Shown here one piece after another: positions 42,811 to 54,090 of a stretch of DNA of 64,000 bases. Position 1 is the first letter of the stretch. The number at the start of each line of letters is the position of its first letter. A program made the position numbers and the translations under genes. The stretch lies in the NCBI RefSeq assembly GCF_042453785.1, contig NC_091664.1, positions 29,808,501 through 29,872,500 of the forward strand, written 5' to 3'. The notes beneath the pieces were generated by a model. It saw only the letters and a list, made by a program, of their open reading frames with translations. It made no database searches and was not told the origin of the DNA. This DNA comes from Malus domestica. Lineage: Eukaryota > Streptophyta > Magnoliopsida > Rosales > Rosaceae.

Positions 42811-43641
42811 AGTATATCTTGTAACTTTAAAAAATTATTCAGGTATGACTAATTTGTACATTAAAATTTTTTACCATTAAATTTTGATTATTGAATAAGA
42901 TTACTAAATTTATCACGTACATATATTAGATAAATTTCTCTAAAAAAATATGGTCACTTAAGTATTTTTACAGTCAAGTTCGGATCTCTCTCTTTCAGTA
43001 TATTGTTTTCGAATCCATATAGCCAAAATACGAACAATATTACAGTTTGTGATTGATAGGATGGTTGGTTTAAGGTGAATTTCACTACTTTGAGCCTTTT
43101 TGAGTGACTGAATAACTACATTATACAGCATACAAAACAGAAAACAAGGATTTGATACAGATTGCTTTCGAGTTTCACCGCATTGTGTTCTTATTGTTTG
43201 GCATCGGATTATCGACAGGGAAACGATTCTCGTGCTAGCAATTCACAGACGTTGTTCGGTTCGGCCTAGTAGCATTATCTTACCAAATGGATTCATTTGG
43301 TGACCGGTTTGGTTCAGTAAAATAATGTCAAAGTGTAAATAGTAAAATGAATATGGTCGTTTTCTTATACACCAAACTAAATCAAATCAATCCAACTACG
43401 GTTCTGTTCGGTTAAATTCAAGACTACACCTCTAACGTTAAAAAACCAAACAAAATTGTTCGAATCGATCAAGTGCAAATATTGAACCAAATTATTCGAA
43501 TCAATTTTTATTTCTTCATTTTTATCTCTTATATTTCGTAATATTTCTCTATCTTTTCGATCATGTGACTTGCGAGTGAAAGATAAAAATCTTCTTTAAT
43601 ATCAAAATACTTTTGGCACTAGTAATAGAGTACTTGTGAAA

Positions 43642-43834
43642 CCGGAAAGGATCCACACCGGACCCTTTCTTAGGGATCCTAGGTATCATGTGATCGTGAC
43701 TGTTCATCGTACATTGTGCTGTCAGTTTTCGTTACGTACTATTTATATTTAATTTTAAATTTTAAATTTTGAAATTATTTTTTACTGCACGATGTACGAT
43801 AAACCGTCATGATCATGGGATCCCTATCATCTTC
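43642..43834. mobile_element. MITE of the GGATCC / CGTACAT family, 193 bp
   Basis: Perfect 9-bp flanks CTTGTGAAA (43,633-43,641 and 43,835-43,843); unit 1 has one CTTGTGAAA (25,834 on). The body is palindromic around an AT-rich centre: GGGATCCTAGG, then TCATCGTACATTGTGC, and on the other arm GCACGATGTACGATAAACCG, then GGGATCCC. Related remnants are at 50,353-50,620, 55,480-55,660 and 57,776-57,942. Confidence 0.85.
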
Positions 43835-44156
43835 CTTGTGAAACACCACACATGATGCACAAGTTTACACGTGACCGGCTGAGACCGCTCCAGATGGAAA
43901 GAACAAAGCCGCATGTGAAGAATGGCCAAGATGTGATTGATGTGTGTCCCAAACTCCTTGGTGGATTTGGTCGAGCCAATTGCTAGAAGCGACTAGCCTA
44001 CAAGTCATTGTACAATGTCCATAGACATTACATACATGAAAATATCTTACATGAAACGAATTCATCGTTATATGACGTTATAATTCAATAATTTATTGTT
44101 ACGTGTAAATATTTCTTTACATACTCTGTGACAGATTTAGAATCTGAACCTTGAGG

Positions 44157-45527
44157 GAAATGAAAGAGTTCATGAGCAATCCCAATATTATCCTGGAATT
44201 AACCTCTCCACCTTCCAACATCCAAACCAAAGCATGAACATCCTCCCTGATAGTCTGCCAAAAAGAATGATAGAACACTCCTTGAAATCCATCGGGTCCC
44301 GAAGCTTTGAGACCACCCATCTGCATCGTTGCATCTTGAATCTCCACATCAGATATTGAAGGCAACAAAGACTCATTCATACTGTCCGAAACTGAAGTAG
44401 GTACACATTCCAAAATATCTCCCCAATTCCTGCACCCCACAGAAGTGAAAAGATTGAGAAAGTAGTCATCAATTAGTTTCTTGACCCTATTCGGCCGCTC
44501 CTCTCAATAACCATCCTCCTGTTTGACTTTCAGTATGATTCCTCCACCCCCGTTGCATGGTTGCTGGATGGAAAAAGGTGTTCGCATCGCCTTCCATAAG
44601 CCATTGAACTCGTGACCTTTGTTGCCAAAAGCTTTCCTCCTGCGCCGATAACTGAACAAGCAATTTCGCCTTCTCGTGAATCTCATCAACATATGCACCC
44701 CAATTTTTTTGAAGCTCACCAAGTTCAGATGTTAGCGTCTCAATTGCCTGCGCTCGCATCTTGAATTTACTTTGACTCCACCTAATGAATTGAGATCGAC
44801 AGTGATTAATCTTGTTGTGCCAATAGGCCAAAATATCACCACCACAAGGACGGGCCATCACGTTTCCACCAACCTTTTGCATTCCTCCTCCTTTGCCCAA
44901 AAAGCTTGAAAGAGAAACAACCATCGTCCTACCATATGCTGGCAATTCTCCACGGGCCTGGCCTCGGGCTCCCACCTTCACTCGAGCTGCCCAACGTTGG
45001 AGGCCTATCCACCGGCCCTCGGGCCCTTTCCCTTCGCCTGTACCCCGAGCAACCACCAAGGGTGGAGTTGCTCTAATAGAGCAATGGTCCGAACCTAACA
45101 CAGTACCATGAATGACCATAGTGTTCGGCCATGACACCTGCCATAACTGATTTGAAAGTGCCCTATCTAATCTCTCTTCCACCAACTCACCATTTCGAGT
45201 ACCACGCCAAGTAAAGGGGGAACCATTGAAGTCAAGATCAAGTAGCTTAACTGTATGCATAAAAGTAGCCAGATACTAAGGCCTATTGCACAGAACAGCC
45301 GAGCCACCAGATTTCTCAGAATCCCAAAGAAACTCATTGAAGTCCCCACCACACAACCAAGGAACACTAGAGGATCGAAAATAAGTAGTCATCCATTCCC
45401 AAAATTGTGCTTTCTCCTGCCGAATAGCAGTTCCATACACTCCTGTCACACACACCCAACGAGACTCCCCCACCGGTCGTAGCCGAGCATTGATAACATG
45501 CGTAAAATGGAAGCTGATTTCCACTTC
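44157..45527 (-). pseudogene. L1-type LINE fragment (endonuclease to early RT)
   Basis: The minus-strand frame pieces carry the plant L1 endonuclease C-terminus (WLCGGDFNEFLW, FTWRGTRNGELVEERLDRAL, VLGSDHCSI) and the region leading into reverse transcriptase (QRSRVQWLMEGDANTFF, LKASGPDGFQGVFY). Frames are broken at about 44,480 and 45,265. Both ends are truncated and no tail or clear target duplication is seen. It sits where unit 1 keeps about 320 bp (26,380-26,700), so it came with a deletion or by recombination. Confidence 0.85.
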
Positions 45528-46619
45528 TAAGTACTCATCTCACCAAAGACTATAATTTCTTCTGCTTCAAAGAATTTAAAAAGTACATATCTTGTATAAT
45601 TGTTCTGGAGAACGATTGCTACACTCATATTCTCATATTTTACTCTTAAACTTCCCCTCTCGATTCTAGCCACGAAATTGAATAAATTAACGACGAATCG
45701 ATGAAACAAAAACTTGTAGGGTAGAGCAGAAAGACAAAAGGGGAGTGTAAAAATCACTTCCCTATAATATGTATTCAAGTCTTGAGCTTGATTGAGATGC
45801 GCAACGTTTTTACGACAAACGATAGATACTTGGCTATCTCTGGTCATATATCCTTCTCTTTCTATATTTCTCATTATGAGAGAGGAATATATCTCTGATT
45901 GTATGCAAAATGTAGAGGCCTATGTTCTAATAATATAATGGTTGGAGCCACCAAAAAGATGAAGCTCCAAATCTTGAGAGATTTTTCAGTATGCCGGGAA
46001 CACAGCCCGATTCACCAAGTGTCATAATACAAGTAGTTGGATACTTGAAAAAAAAAAACCTTTTAACCACTTGTATTGTGATACTTGGTGTACCAAGCTA
46101 TATTTCCGGCTTCCAGCAACTTTGTTAGTTTTAAATAACAAGACAGCAACAAGAAGCATAAACCCTACCAAATCTTGAAAAGCAATATCATTCGAATACT
46201 CTTGGAAAGGAAAGGGGTTACGAATTACAGGCAGAAACGAGCAGAAGTAAAGCTACCAAAGATCATTTTTTGCAAACATAGAACAGCATAATTCAGACAA
46301 GAATATTGCAGATGGCACGCTGGTTGAAAGCGGCCGGTCTCAACATTGGGGAAAGATCACGGTATTGAACCCGAAACAAAATCTTATTCAGGAAATAGAG
46401 TACAACACATAAACCGAAAAATGATTCAGAAAGGGAAACAAAATATAAAGGCACTCCTAAGGTAGAAGATTTAATCTAAGAAACTAGATGTACAATGTAA
46501 AGGGGAATAAAAGCTTCCCTGCTTATTGTCCGTGCACATAGATACGCGCGGCAATGTCATAACCAGATCTGCGGAATACTATATTTTTCCAGTGCAGTTT
46601 CAAGGCTGTTCCGAACACT

Positions 46620-48737
46620 TCATTCTTTACCATCAGCAGCACGCAGCGAACCAAGTTGAACTGGGGCTTGGGTTCCGACAACCTTAGATGAGCCATACAC
46701 CGAGAGGTCAGCACCTTGTGCCTTCTCTTTCTCAATCTGTTCCTTGATCCAGAAGTATGTAATTCTCAGACCATCCTACACGAATAAAAAAGAAAATGTA
46801 TGTTCAAATTATACCGTAAACAGGGAGCAAACACAAATTCAACACCAGTAACCCCCGACTTTAAAGAATCTTGATGGCATTAAGAAACTGCAGAATGGGT
46901 ACTCTCATGCTGTTTACCTTCAACCTCATGGTAGGAGCCCAGCCAAGTTTCTCTTTGATCAGCGTGTTGTCCGAGTTACGACCACGGACACCCTCTGGCC
47001 CAGGAATGTGCTGGATAGGCAGCTTCTTGTCCTCAAAGCTAAGAACCATCTCAGCCATCTCATTCATGCTAACCATCTCATCACTTCCAATATTCACTGG
47101 CTCACGGAAGTCTGACTTCGTCAACCTAAATCATAAAAGAGAAGACATAAATTACAAATTATAAAGGGGTTTACATGCGGAACACAACATATACCTAATA
47201 AAATTTGGCCCAAGAAAAACAAATAATGGAAGTTTTTGTACAAGGGCCACGTTAATCTACCATACAATGTTGTAAGGTTCTGAAGAAATGAATCGAACGC
47301 ATAACAAAATGAGATTTCAACAATGTAATATATTCATTTGTCTTCATATCTATCACTCTCATCCAATTACTCGCGAAACTCCCTCATAACACTTTCAGCA
47401 AGAACTTACACTATAATGCAAAGATTCAAAACCAAATCCTTTTATATGCTGACTTTATCACAATCAACTGAACTAGACTCCACAAAGCCTTGTGAAACAG
47501 AAAAAACAATTGACAACAACATCTAAGAAAGTCAAAGAATTTTGAAGCTTAAAGCCTCAAAAGAAGTGTTTTCGGCTAGAAAGTTTGGAGCGAAAAAGTA
47601 GTAATAACAATAAGGTTCTTACCGAAGAACACCTTCTACACATTCATCAATAAAAGTGAAGGATCGGGTCTGAAGTCCATCTCCCCACATCTCAAACTTA
47701 TCAGTGGCAGTGAGTGCCTTTCTGCAAAAAGCAGCAGGAGCCTTCTCCCTTCCACCTATACAACAGATACAAGGAAGCAACAAAATTAGGCCAAAAAGCA
47801 AAAAGACCATGCATACCAGTCAGCTATAATTGCAATTCAAGTCACCTTTCCAGGTTCCAAAAGGACCATAAATGTTGTGGAACCTTCCAATACGGCACTC
47901 AATTCCAAAGTCTTTTGTGTAGTGCTTGCACAATTCCTCAGTTGCAAGCTTCTCCAAGCCATAAGCATCTTGAGGCTACAAATAAAGGTAAGACGAGTAA
48001 ATTCATTTAACACAATCAGTACTAGAGTAAAAAATCATAACCGTAATGTTATATACCTCCGCAGGCCAAGCATCAGACTCCTTTAGGCTCACATTGGTTT
48101 CCAGCTGCTTAAATTCAGGATAAATACAAGCACTTGAAGCATAGAAAAACCTGCAGAAACCCATATAACAGATAGAGAATTTGAGTATTTGAGTATATCA
48201 TTAAGCATTTTGGAGATAAGATCCAAATTTTCAAACTCAAACAATAGTTACAATATGAATTCATACATCTCAGTCAAAATACGAATTTCAACAAAGGATG
48301 AAATGTACCAAGTTTAGGACAACAAACCTCTTCACATCATTGATCCGAGAAGCTTCAACCATGTTGAAGCTAATCATGGTATTATTATAAAAGATGACAG
48401 AATGGTTGGACTGAATGAAGCCCATTCCGCCCATATCAGCTGCGAGGTTGAACACATGGTCAACATTCTTAGTAACCTTCAAGCAGTTATCCATGACCCT
48501 GAGGTCAGCAAGATGGAATTCATGGCAGAACATATCTTCAGTCATGTGCTCATTCTTCTTCCAGTCAGAAGCAATGATGTAATGACCCTCATTCTTCAAT
48601 CTACGGGCAATGTGGGACGCGATAAAGCCACCTGCCCCGGTGATGGAAATTCGGAGCTTTTCAGAAGGCCAATAAGGTTCCCTCTCGAGGTTTTCATAAG
48701 TGTACGCACCATACTTAGTTTCACCAGCAGTTCCCAT
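46620..48737 (-). CDS. GME: GDP-mannose 3,5-epimerase, copy 2
   Basis: Coding exons (minus) are 48,328-48,737, 48,057-48,150, 47,846-47,975, 47,623-47,755, 46,918-47,125 and 46,620-46,775. These match copy 1 base for base in exon length (410, 94, 130, 133, 208, 156) and encode 376 aa. ITGAGGFIASH, Cys145, Tyr173-GLEK177, Lys216 and Arg305 are all present. Residues that differ from copy 1 here follow the family form as I recall it from Arabidopsis (FHNIYG, TMISFNM, REPVNIG, GSLRAADGKE). This copy is probably the main functional enzyme for GDP-L-galactose supply to ascorbate and cell-wall synthesis. The leader is split by an intron, with the acceptor just before the ATG. Confidence 0.95.
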
Positions 48738-48740
48738 TCT

Positions 48741-49567
48741 GAAAGATTATACACATGGGAAAAAGATTACCACTTTCGCACTACAATTTACCTCCATGAA
48801 AACAACAAAACCCAAAACTGCAAATAGGAAGACTAACCGACATAACTGCTACTTAATATCATATTCAGAACCATCTAATTAAAACCCATATCCAGTGAGT
48901 AGATATTGCATAGAAATTTAAAAAATGAAGAAAATTTAACCCCCCATAAAATTTTAGCAAATTCGGAAAAGAGTATAGTAATTTAACCAGTACCTACAGA
49001 AACAAAATTAGCATCAAAATCTCTATAAATTAACATGTAAAAAAAAAGTATAACCAGCAGGATTATAATTGACCATTTCAGAACCAACCCGAATGAAAAC
49101 ATCATCAAATTACATGAAAAAACAAATATATCTTCAAGATTTTGCTAAAATCAAGTACCTATCTCTCAGTTTATAAAAAGGAATGAAATTTTAGCATACA
49201 ACCCTGCCACACAACCTACCAAAATACCAAGAATTCAAGCAAACAAAAGGAATGGTGTTATGAACAAGTTTAACAACCACAACAGCCACTATACAAACAA
49301 TTGAAACAACCCCATTAAATGTTACAACCCAGAAAACCCATCAAACGTTACAACAATTGGAACCAGCATGGGAGAGAAAGAGAAGAGAGAAGAGGGTAAG
49401 TGAGAGAAACCCAGTTGGGAATTTTACCTGGACAGAGCAAAGTTTGAAGCTTTGAGAAGTTGAGATAAGAAAATGAGAAGCAAAATGTTGGGCTCGGAAG
49501 GGATGAAAGGGGATATGATATGGGTATTTGGCCTCTCAGCCTGTGAAGCTCTGCTGCTATATATAGA
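48741..49567 (-). promoter_or_regulatory. GME copy 2 leader intron, 5' UTR exon and TATA box
   Basis: The acceptor TTTCAG (minus) lies just before the ATG. The likely donor is at 49,426-49,427, with the leader exon from 49,428 to about 49,530. A clear CTATATATAG box (near 49,557-49,566) is about 30 bp upstream of the inferred start. Copy 1 has a weaker TATATA at the matching place and its far upstream sequence differs, so the promoters may not be equal. Confidence 0.6.
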
Positions 49568-50352
49568 TTAGGCTAAATTGGATTGTTTGGTCATATGACA
49601 CTTGCATGATGACCTCCGTGGTGAAAAAATTAGAAATTAAACCCCTATAGTCTAGAATGTTAGCAAATTTAGTCCAAAAATAAGATTTCTGTTAAATGAC
49701 TGTTAAAAGTTGGGACAAATTTAGATTATTGGGACACAGCAAACAATCTGATGCCACTTGTAATGGAGAGAGAGAGATGGCGTCTATACAAAACTTGCAC
49801 AATCGCAAAGTTAGTTGGTTAAAAATATTATCGTCTTGCAATTAAGTTAGAGTTTGTCTTGTAAATTAAAAATATTATTCAAGTACGATGAATTTGTACG
49901 TTAAAATTTTTTACTGTTAAATTTTGATCATTGAATTAGATTACTAAATTTATCACATATTTCAAATCAATTTAGCTAAAAAATATGATCACTTTAGTAT
50001 TTTTACAATCGAGTTCGAATCTCTCTCTCTCAGTATATTATTTTTCTTTTTCTTTTTTTACCAAAACTGTATCTTTTTTTTTTCGAAAACTTATGCCCAA
50101 GTTCGCTCCCTCAAATCACTCTGTAGGCGCTAAATTGTTAAAATCCTGGCGTGGCTGCGTATGCGGATCCAACTGAAAGGAAGGGGAATGATCGATGGGG
50201 CCCACCACATTCCAAAGGAGAAAGTTCCTTTTGTTTTTTGGTCAATAAGGAGAAAGTTCCTAGAAACTAGAAAGATGACTGAAAGTGAAAAATCCTTTTT
50301 CTGTTGGGGTCCAAAGGAAATTACTCGGAAGGTCCTCTTATGTTAGCAGCTT

Positions 50353-50620
50353 TCCATGTTTTTAGGAAAAGCATTCGGCGAGGATCCTTTTTCTATGGAT
50401 CCTAAAGATTTCGCACGATATACGATAATTCGCATGATTGTAGGATCCTTATAATTCCTAGAAAAATGATCCGACCAGGATCCTTTTCCATGTTTTTAGG
50501 AAAACCATTCGGCGAGGATCCTTTTTCTATGGATCCTAAGGATTTCGCACGATATACGATAATTCGCATGATTGTAGGATCCTTATAATTCCTAGAAAAA
50601 TGATCCGACCAGGATCCTTT
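50353..50620. repeat. 134-bp tandem duplication
   Basis: Two units (50,353-50,486 and 50,487-50,620) differ at two bases. Each starts TCCATGTTTTTAGGAAAA and contains GGATCC words and CGCACGATATACGATAATTC. The content is related to the GGATCC / CGTACAT MITE family. Confidence 0.92.
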
Positions 50621-50639
50621 TCCATGTTTTTATGCTAGT

Positions 50640-50812
50640 GTTATACACACACACACACACAACAATATATTTTACACTAAGAGGAGAGGGAATTGAGCTA
50701 AGTCACACAATAGACAACCTAATTTGGTATCAAATTCGTCATTTACAAGATTTGAACCTAAGACCTCACACTTACAAGCGAAGAGGAATACCACCAGACC
50801 GTAGTACTAAGT
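50640..50812 (-). mobile_element. Probable tRNA-derived SINE
   Basis: On the minus strand a box A-like GGTCTGGTGGTATTCC (near 50,790-50,806) is followed by a box B-like AGGTTCAAATCTTG (near 50,745-50,760). Downstream sequence ends by an AC microsatellite (50,643-50,660). The layout is that of a short Pol III retroposon, not a true tRNA gene. Confidence 0.5.
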
Positions 50813-50815
50813 GAT

Positions 50816-51500
50816 TATGTTTTTTAAGAAATTATTTTTGCTTTCTAACAGTAATTGTAGTGTTTTTTTTTTTAATTTACTTATATTTTTGGTAAAAACT
50901 GATTTTTAAAGTAAACAAATTGTTTTGCGTTTCAAAAGCATTTATAATTGTTTTTCAAAATTTACTTGTATTTTATTAAGAATTGATTAAAGTATTTTTA
51001 CCATAAAGCGTTTTTAAAATAATTAAAAACACTTTTAGTTATTTTAAATGTATTTCACAACGATCTCATATGTAATTACTATCCAAAATGTCTTATTAAG
51101 TTCTAAGATTTCGTGTACGTTTTCGAAAAACTTTGTGGTATGTTTTGACCCTGAGATGAAGTAACTTCCCTCACCATAAACTTTCTGAAACCGCCAAAAA
51201 AAAAAGTCCTATAAACTTAATTATTAGTTGCAAAAAAAATGCAGGAGAGCTAAAGAAATTTCCATGTGCATTTAAAGTCTTGTATTTAATTTTATAAAAA
51301 GAAAAAAAAATTGGTAAAATAATTCTGGGCTTTGTTTTTGCACCCCAAGCGAAAGAGTGGGCCGTTTGGGCTTACATAAGCACGCAACTCAAAGGAAACT
51401 ATGAGCCCGTTGGGCTTTACATTATTGGCGCGTAACTGATGAACATTTAATGAAAAATAAAAAAATAAAAATAATTAGATATCCGATCTCAACTAGAAAT
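50816..51500. other. AT-rich intergenic stretch
   Basis: I see no gene or clear repeat here. The last part (about 51,350-51,500) is presumably promoter DNA of the V-ATPase gene. I cannot point to a firm TATA box. Confidence 0.4.
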
Positions 51501-53003
51501 CGCACGAAATAAACCACCGGAAAGAGGATATTTGACACTGCGAAGTTGAATCGGAAGCTCGGATTCAAACCCTAGAGGTATGCTAATTCCCAAATTGATT
51601 TGATACGTCTCGATTTACACCCCTATATCTGTCAAAGTTTCGTTTTTTCTGCTGTAATCTGGTGGATTGGAGTTGCTCTGTGTGTGAATTTGGTCTAAAT
51701 TTTAATTTTAATTTTTTTGCTGTTAAGTTTTTGGTTTGGTTGATCTCTGATTGGATTATTTGTTTCCGTTAGGTTTCAGTGTTTAAATTTATGATTTGAG
51801 CATTTGGGTGTTTGATTTTTCTGGTCGAATGTAGAATTTGAGTGTGTGGTTTCAGCTGTGTAAATTTTTTGATCCAGATTTTGTTTGCAGGGTGAGAATT
51901 TGGATGATCACTTTTCAGCTAACTTTAAGTAGTAAATTCTGATTTGGAACTACAGCCCACTAACTGCATTGTCTTTATTTTTCGCTTTTCAATCACTGAT
52001 AATATGATATCACTTGTGTGAATTATATTTCTCATTGACATTGGCATCAATGATTCAGTTGTGTTGATTGCTTTCATCTTTAGTCGGGCAGTCTCTAGCT
52101 CTCTCTGCCCCTCTCGTCGTGCTTTCTCCGTCCTCTCACATCGCTTGCTCTCTGTTCTGCCCTCCACCTTGTATTTTCCTTGCAATTTTCTTTCGATTGA
52201 TTGAATCTAATTATTGCTTATCTCTCAAATTTTTCAATTTGATTATATAATTTTTCAATTGCTAAAGAACCCATCTGACCTCCTTTGGGTCATATCCTTC
52301 AGAACCCCTTCTACTTTTGCCGGGTTGCTGATTTTGTAGCTGAAGAAAGAGAAGGATTGGGGAAAAAAGTTGAGAATTTGTAAGCTGGGTTTTGCTGGGT
52401 TTCTTGTTGCTGCCTTTGTGGTGGGGTTTGCTTCAGGGGTGCAGGCCCGCACTGAGAGAATTTCACATAGGAGACAGAAAGACTATGTTTTTTTTTTCGA
52501 TTTGCATGATTTTATTGCTCTTGGGTTTTTGCCATTTTTCGATTTTGAATTTCATTATGCTACCTTTATGCTTCAGCTGCGACATGGGTTTCGATCAATT
52601 GAAAATTTCAGTTTTGATTGATGGGGTGTTCGTAGTTTGGTATAACTTTTGGATCTGCTATCTAAATTTGTGTTCAATTGGATATGTGCTACCTTTTGCA
52701 TTGGTATATTTTGTGAACTTGGATATGTTCGATTGGATATGTGATATCTGCCATCTAAATCTTCAATTTTTCTCTTAAAAATAATAATAGTTTGAATTCC
52801 TCTTATCTGGTATAGTACCAAATACAGTATAAATAATACGGTTATTAATCTGATATTGCAGCAAACACCCGACTAATTTAGTCGGTACTCTCCGATGACT
52901 ATTTATCATATTCGACTGAAATAGTCAGTACAGTCCTAGTTGTCAAACAAGGCCTTAGACTTTTCAATGTGGTTGATGCCATTTTTCTTCTTTCTTGTTG
53001 TAG
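51500..53003 (+). promoter_or_regulatory. Inferred 5' UTR exon and leader intron of the V-ATPase F gene
   Basis: CCTAGAG|GTATGC at 51,571-51,582 is a good donor. TTGTTGTAG|TCG at 52,995-53,006 is a good acceptor placed 14 bp before the ATG. Together they suggest a non-coding first exon ending at 51,577 and a leader intron of about 1.4 kb. Open stretches inside (for example 52,370-52,778) have no homology that I recognise. Confidence 0.5.
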
Positions 53004-53017
53004 TCGATACTATTAAA

Positions 53018-54090
53018 ATGGCCGGCAGAGCTCGTATCCCCAATAAGAGTTCAGCGCTCATTGCCATGATTGCTGATGAGGTATGGTTACTCAATTTTTG
53101 GACTGAATCTGTTCTGGCATTCTTGATTTGTCTTCCTGATGAGACGATTGGTTATCATGTAGGACACTGTAACTGGATTTTTGCTGGCTGGAGTGGGTAA
53201 CGTTGACTTGCGAAGAAAGACAAATTATCTCATTGTTGATTCAAGTATGTTACGACTTTATTTATGCACAAGTGTTGGAACTGCAACTATACTGGTCACC
53301 TGTTTCTATATATTTGTATGCAGATAGGTTAGCAGATGGACCAAAATGCCAATCTGGTATATGATTAGCAGTCTATTAGTCAGATATTTTTGCCGTCTAA
53401 TGCTGTGGGTAAATGAAAGGGGGAATTGGGCAAGGGGAAGGAAACGACTAACATAGAGGAAATGAAAATCTATGTGACCCCGAAGTGTCGGAGTGTCGGA
53501 CACCCCGACATGCTGTAGGTCATCGGTAGTGAACCTTCCCATCTTGTTATCAAGAAAAAACAAAAAAAATAGGCCGCCATCATTCATTAGTGAAGCAAGG
53601 TATCATATTACAGTTTGGTAAGCTAATGGTATGTGTTTCTGGTTTTCTCAGAAACAACAGTGAAACAAATTGAAGATGCATTCAAGGAGTTTACGACAAA
53701 GGACGACATTGCAATTGTCTTGATCAGCCAATATGTAAGTTCTTTCTCATACTTCAAAGTTCTTCAACTGTTATGAATACGACTTTTCTGGTACCGAGGC
53801 AATATCCTTAGTGCTCAAGCAGTTGCCAAAACTTTTTATGTAATGCCAATGTATGCATTTTTTCTAATTCCGAAGTTGGTTCAAGATTATTTCAAAAGGA
53901 AATGACCCTTTTCTTCTCTTACCAGGTTGCAAACATGATAAGGTTTCTAGTCGATAGCTACAATAAGCCGGTTCCAGCTATTTTGGAAATCCCTTCCAAG
54001 GATCATCCTTATGACCCTGCACACGACTCGGTTCTTTCACGAGTGAAGTACCTCTTCAACACCGAATCTGTGGCATCAGGAAGGCGGTGA
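53018..54090 (+). CDS. VHA-F: V-type proton ATPase subunit F, four coding exons
   Basis: Subunit F is part of the central rotor stalk of the V1 sector. With subunit D it couples ATP hydrolysis to proton pumping at the tonoplast and endomembranes. Exons 53,018-53,080, 53,163-53,244, 53,652-53,734 and 53,926-54,090 join in frame to 130 aa, about the usual size. Motifs are MAGRARIPNKSSALIAMIADE, TVTGFLLAGVGNVD, KTNYLIVDS, DDIAIVLISQYVANMIR, and the nearly invariant C-terminal KPVPAILEIPSKDHPYDP followed by DSVLSRVKYLF. All introns are GT-AG. There are no signs of damage. The gene stands alone, outside the duplicated block. Confidence 0.95.

Larger units (their letters stand above)
23240..43008. 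repeat. Tandem segmental duplication, unit 1 (contains GME copy 1)
   Basis: Sequence from 23,240 (TTTTTGAATCCATACAGCC) matches unit 2 from about 43,009. The match continues in the same order through the GME gene to about 43,008 (CTTTCAGTATATTG). The edge of the EF-hand gene's 3' flank therefore sits at both unit starts. Unit 1 is longer because of later insertions: 23,775-25,734, 25,925-26,143, 27,615-29,568, 32,728-32,932 and 33,088-42,810. Without these it is close to unit 2 in size. Confidence 0.9.
43009..50037. repeat. Tandem segmental duplication, unit 2 (contains GME copy 2)
   Basis: The start (TTTTCGAATCCATATAGCC) matches the 3' flank of the EF-hand gene at 23,240. The end (TCTCTCTCTCAGTATATTA, about 50,037) matches the end of unit 1 at 43,008. 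Order and orientation are preserved, so the duplication is direct. Divergence is modest in exons and higher outside. Private insertions are at 43,642-43,834 and 44,157-45,527. Confidence 0.9.

Noticed and set aside
44893-45482. Plus-strand Pro/Arg-rich frames
   Set aside because: Antisense shadows of the L1 endonuclease/RT fragment on the minus strand.
50745-50812. Functional tRNA gene
   Set aside because: Box A and box B words exist but the cloverleaf stems are not formed and the unit continues as a SINE-like body.
52370-52778. Overlapping hydrophobic frames inside the V-ATPase leader intron
   Set aside because: T-rich intron DNA yields Phe/Leu-rich frames by chance. No start context or conserved motif.
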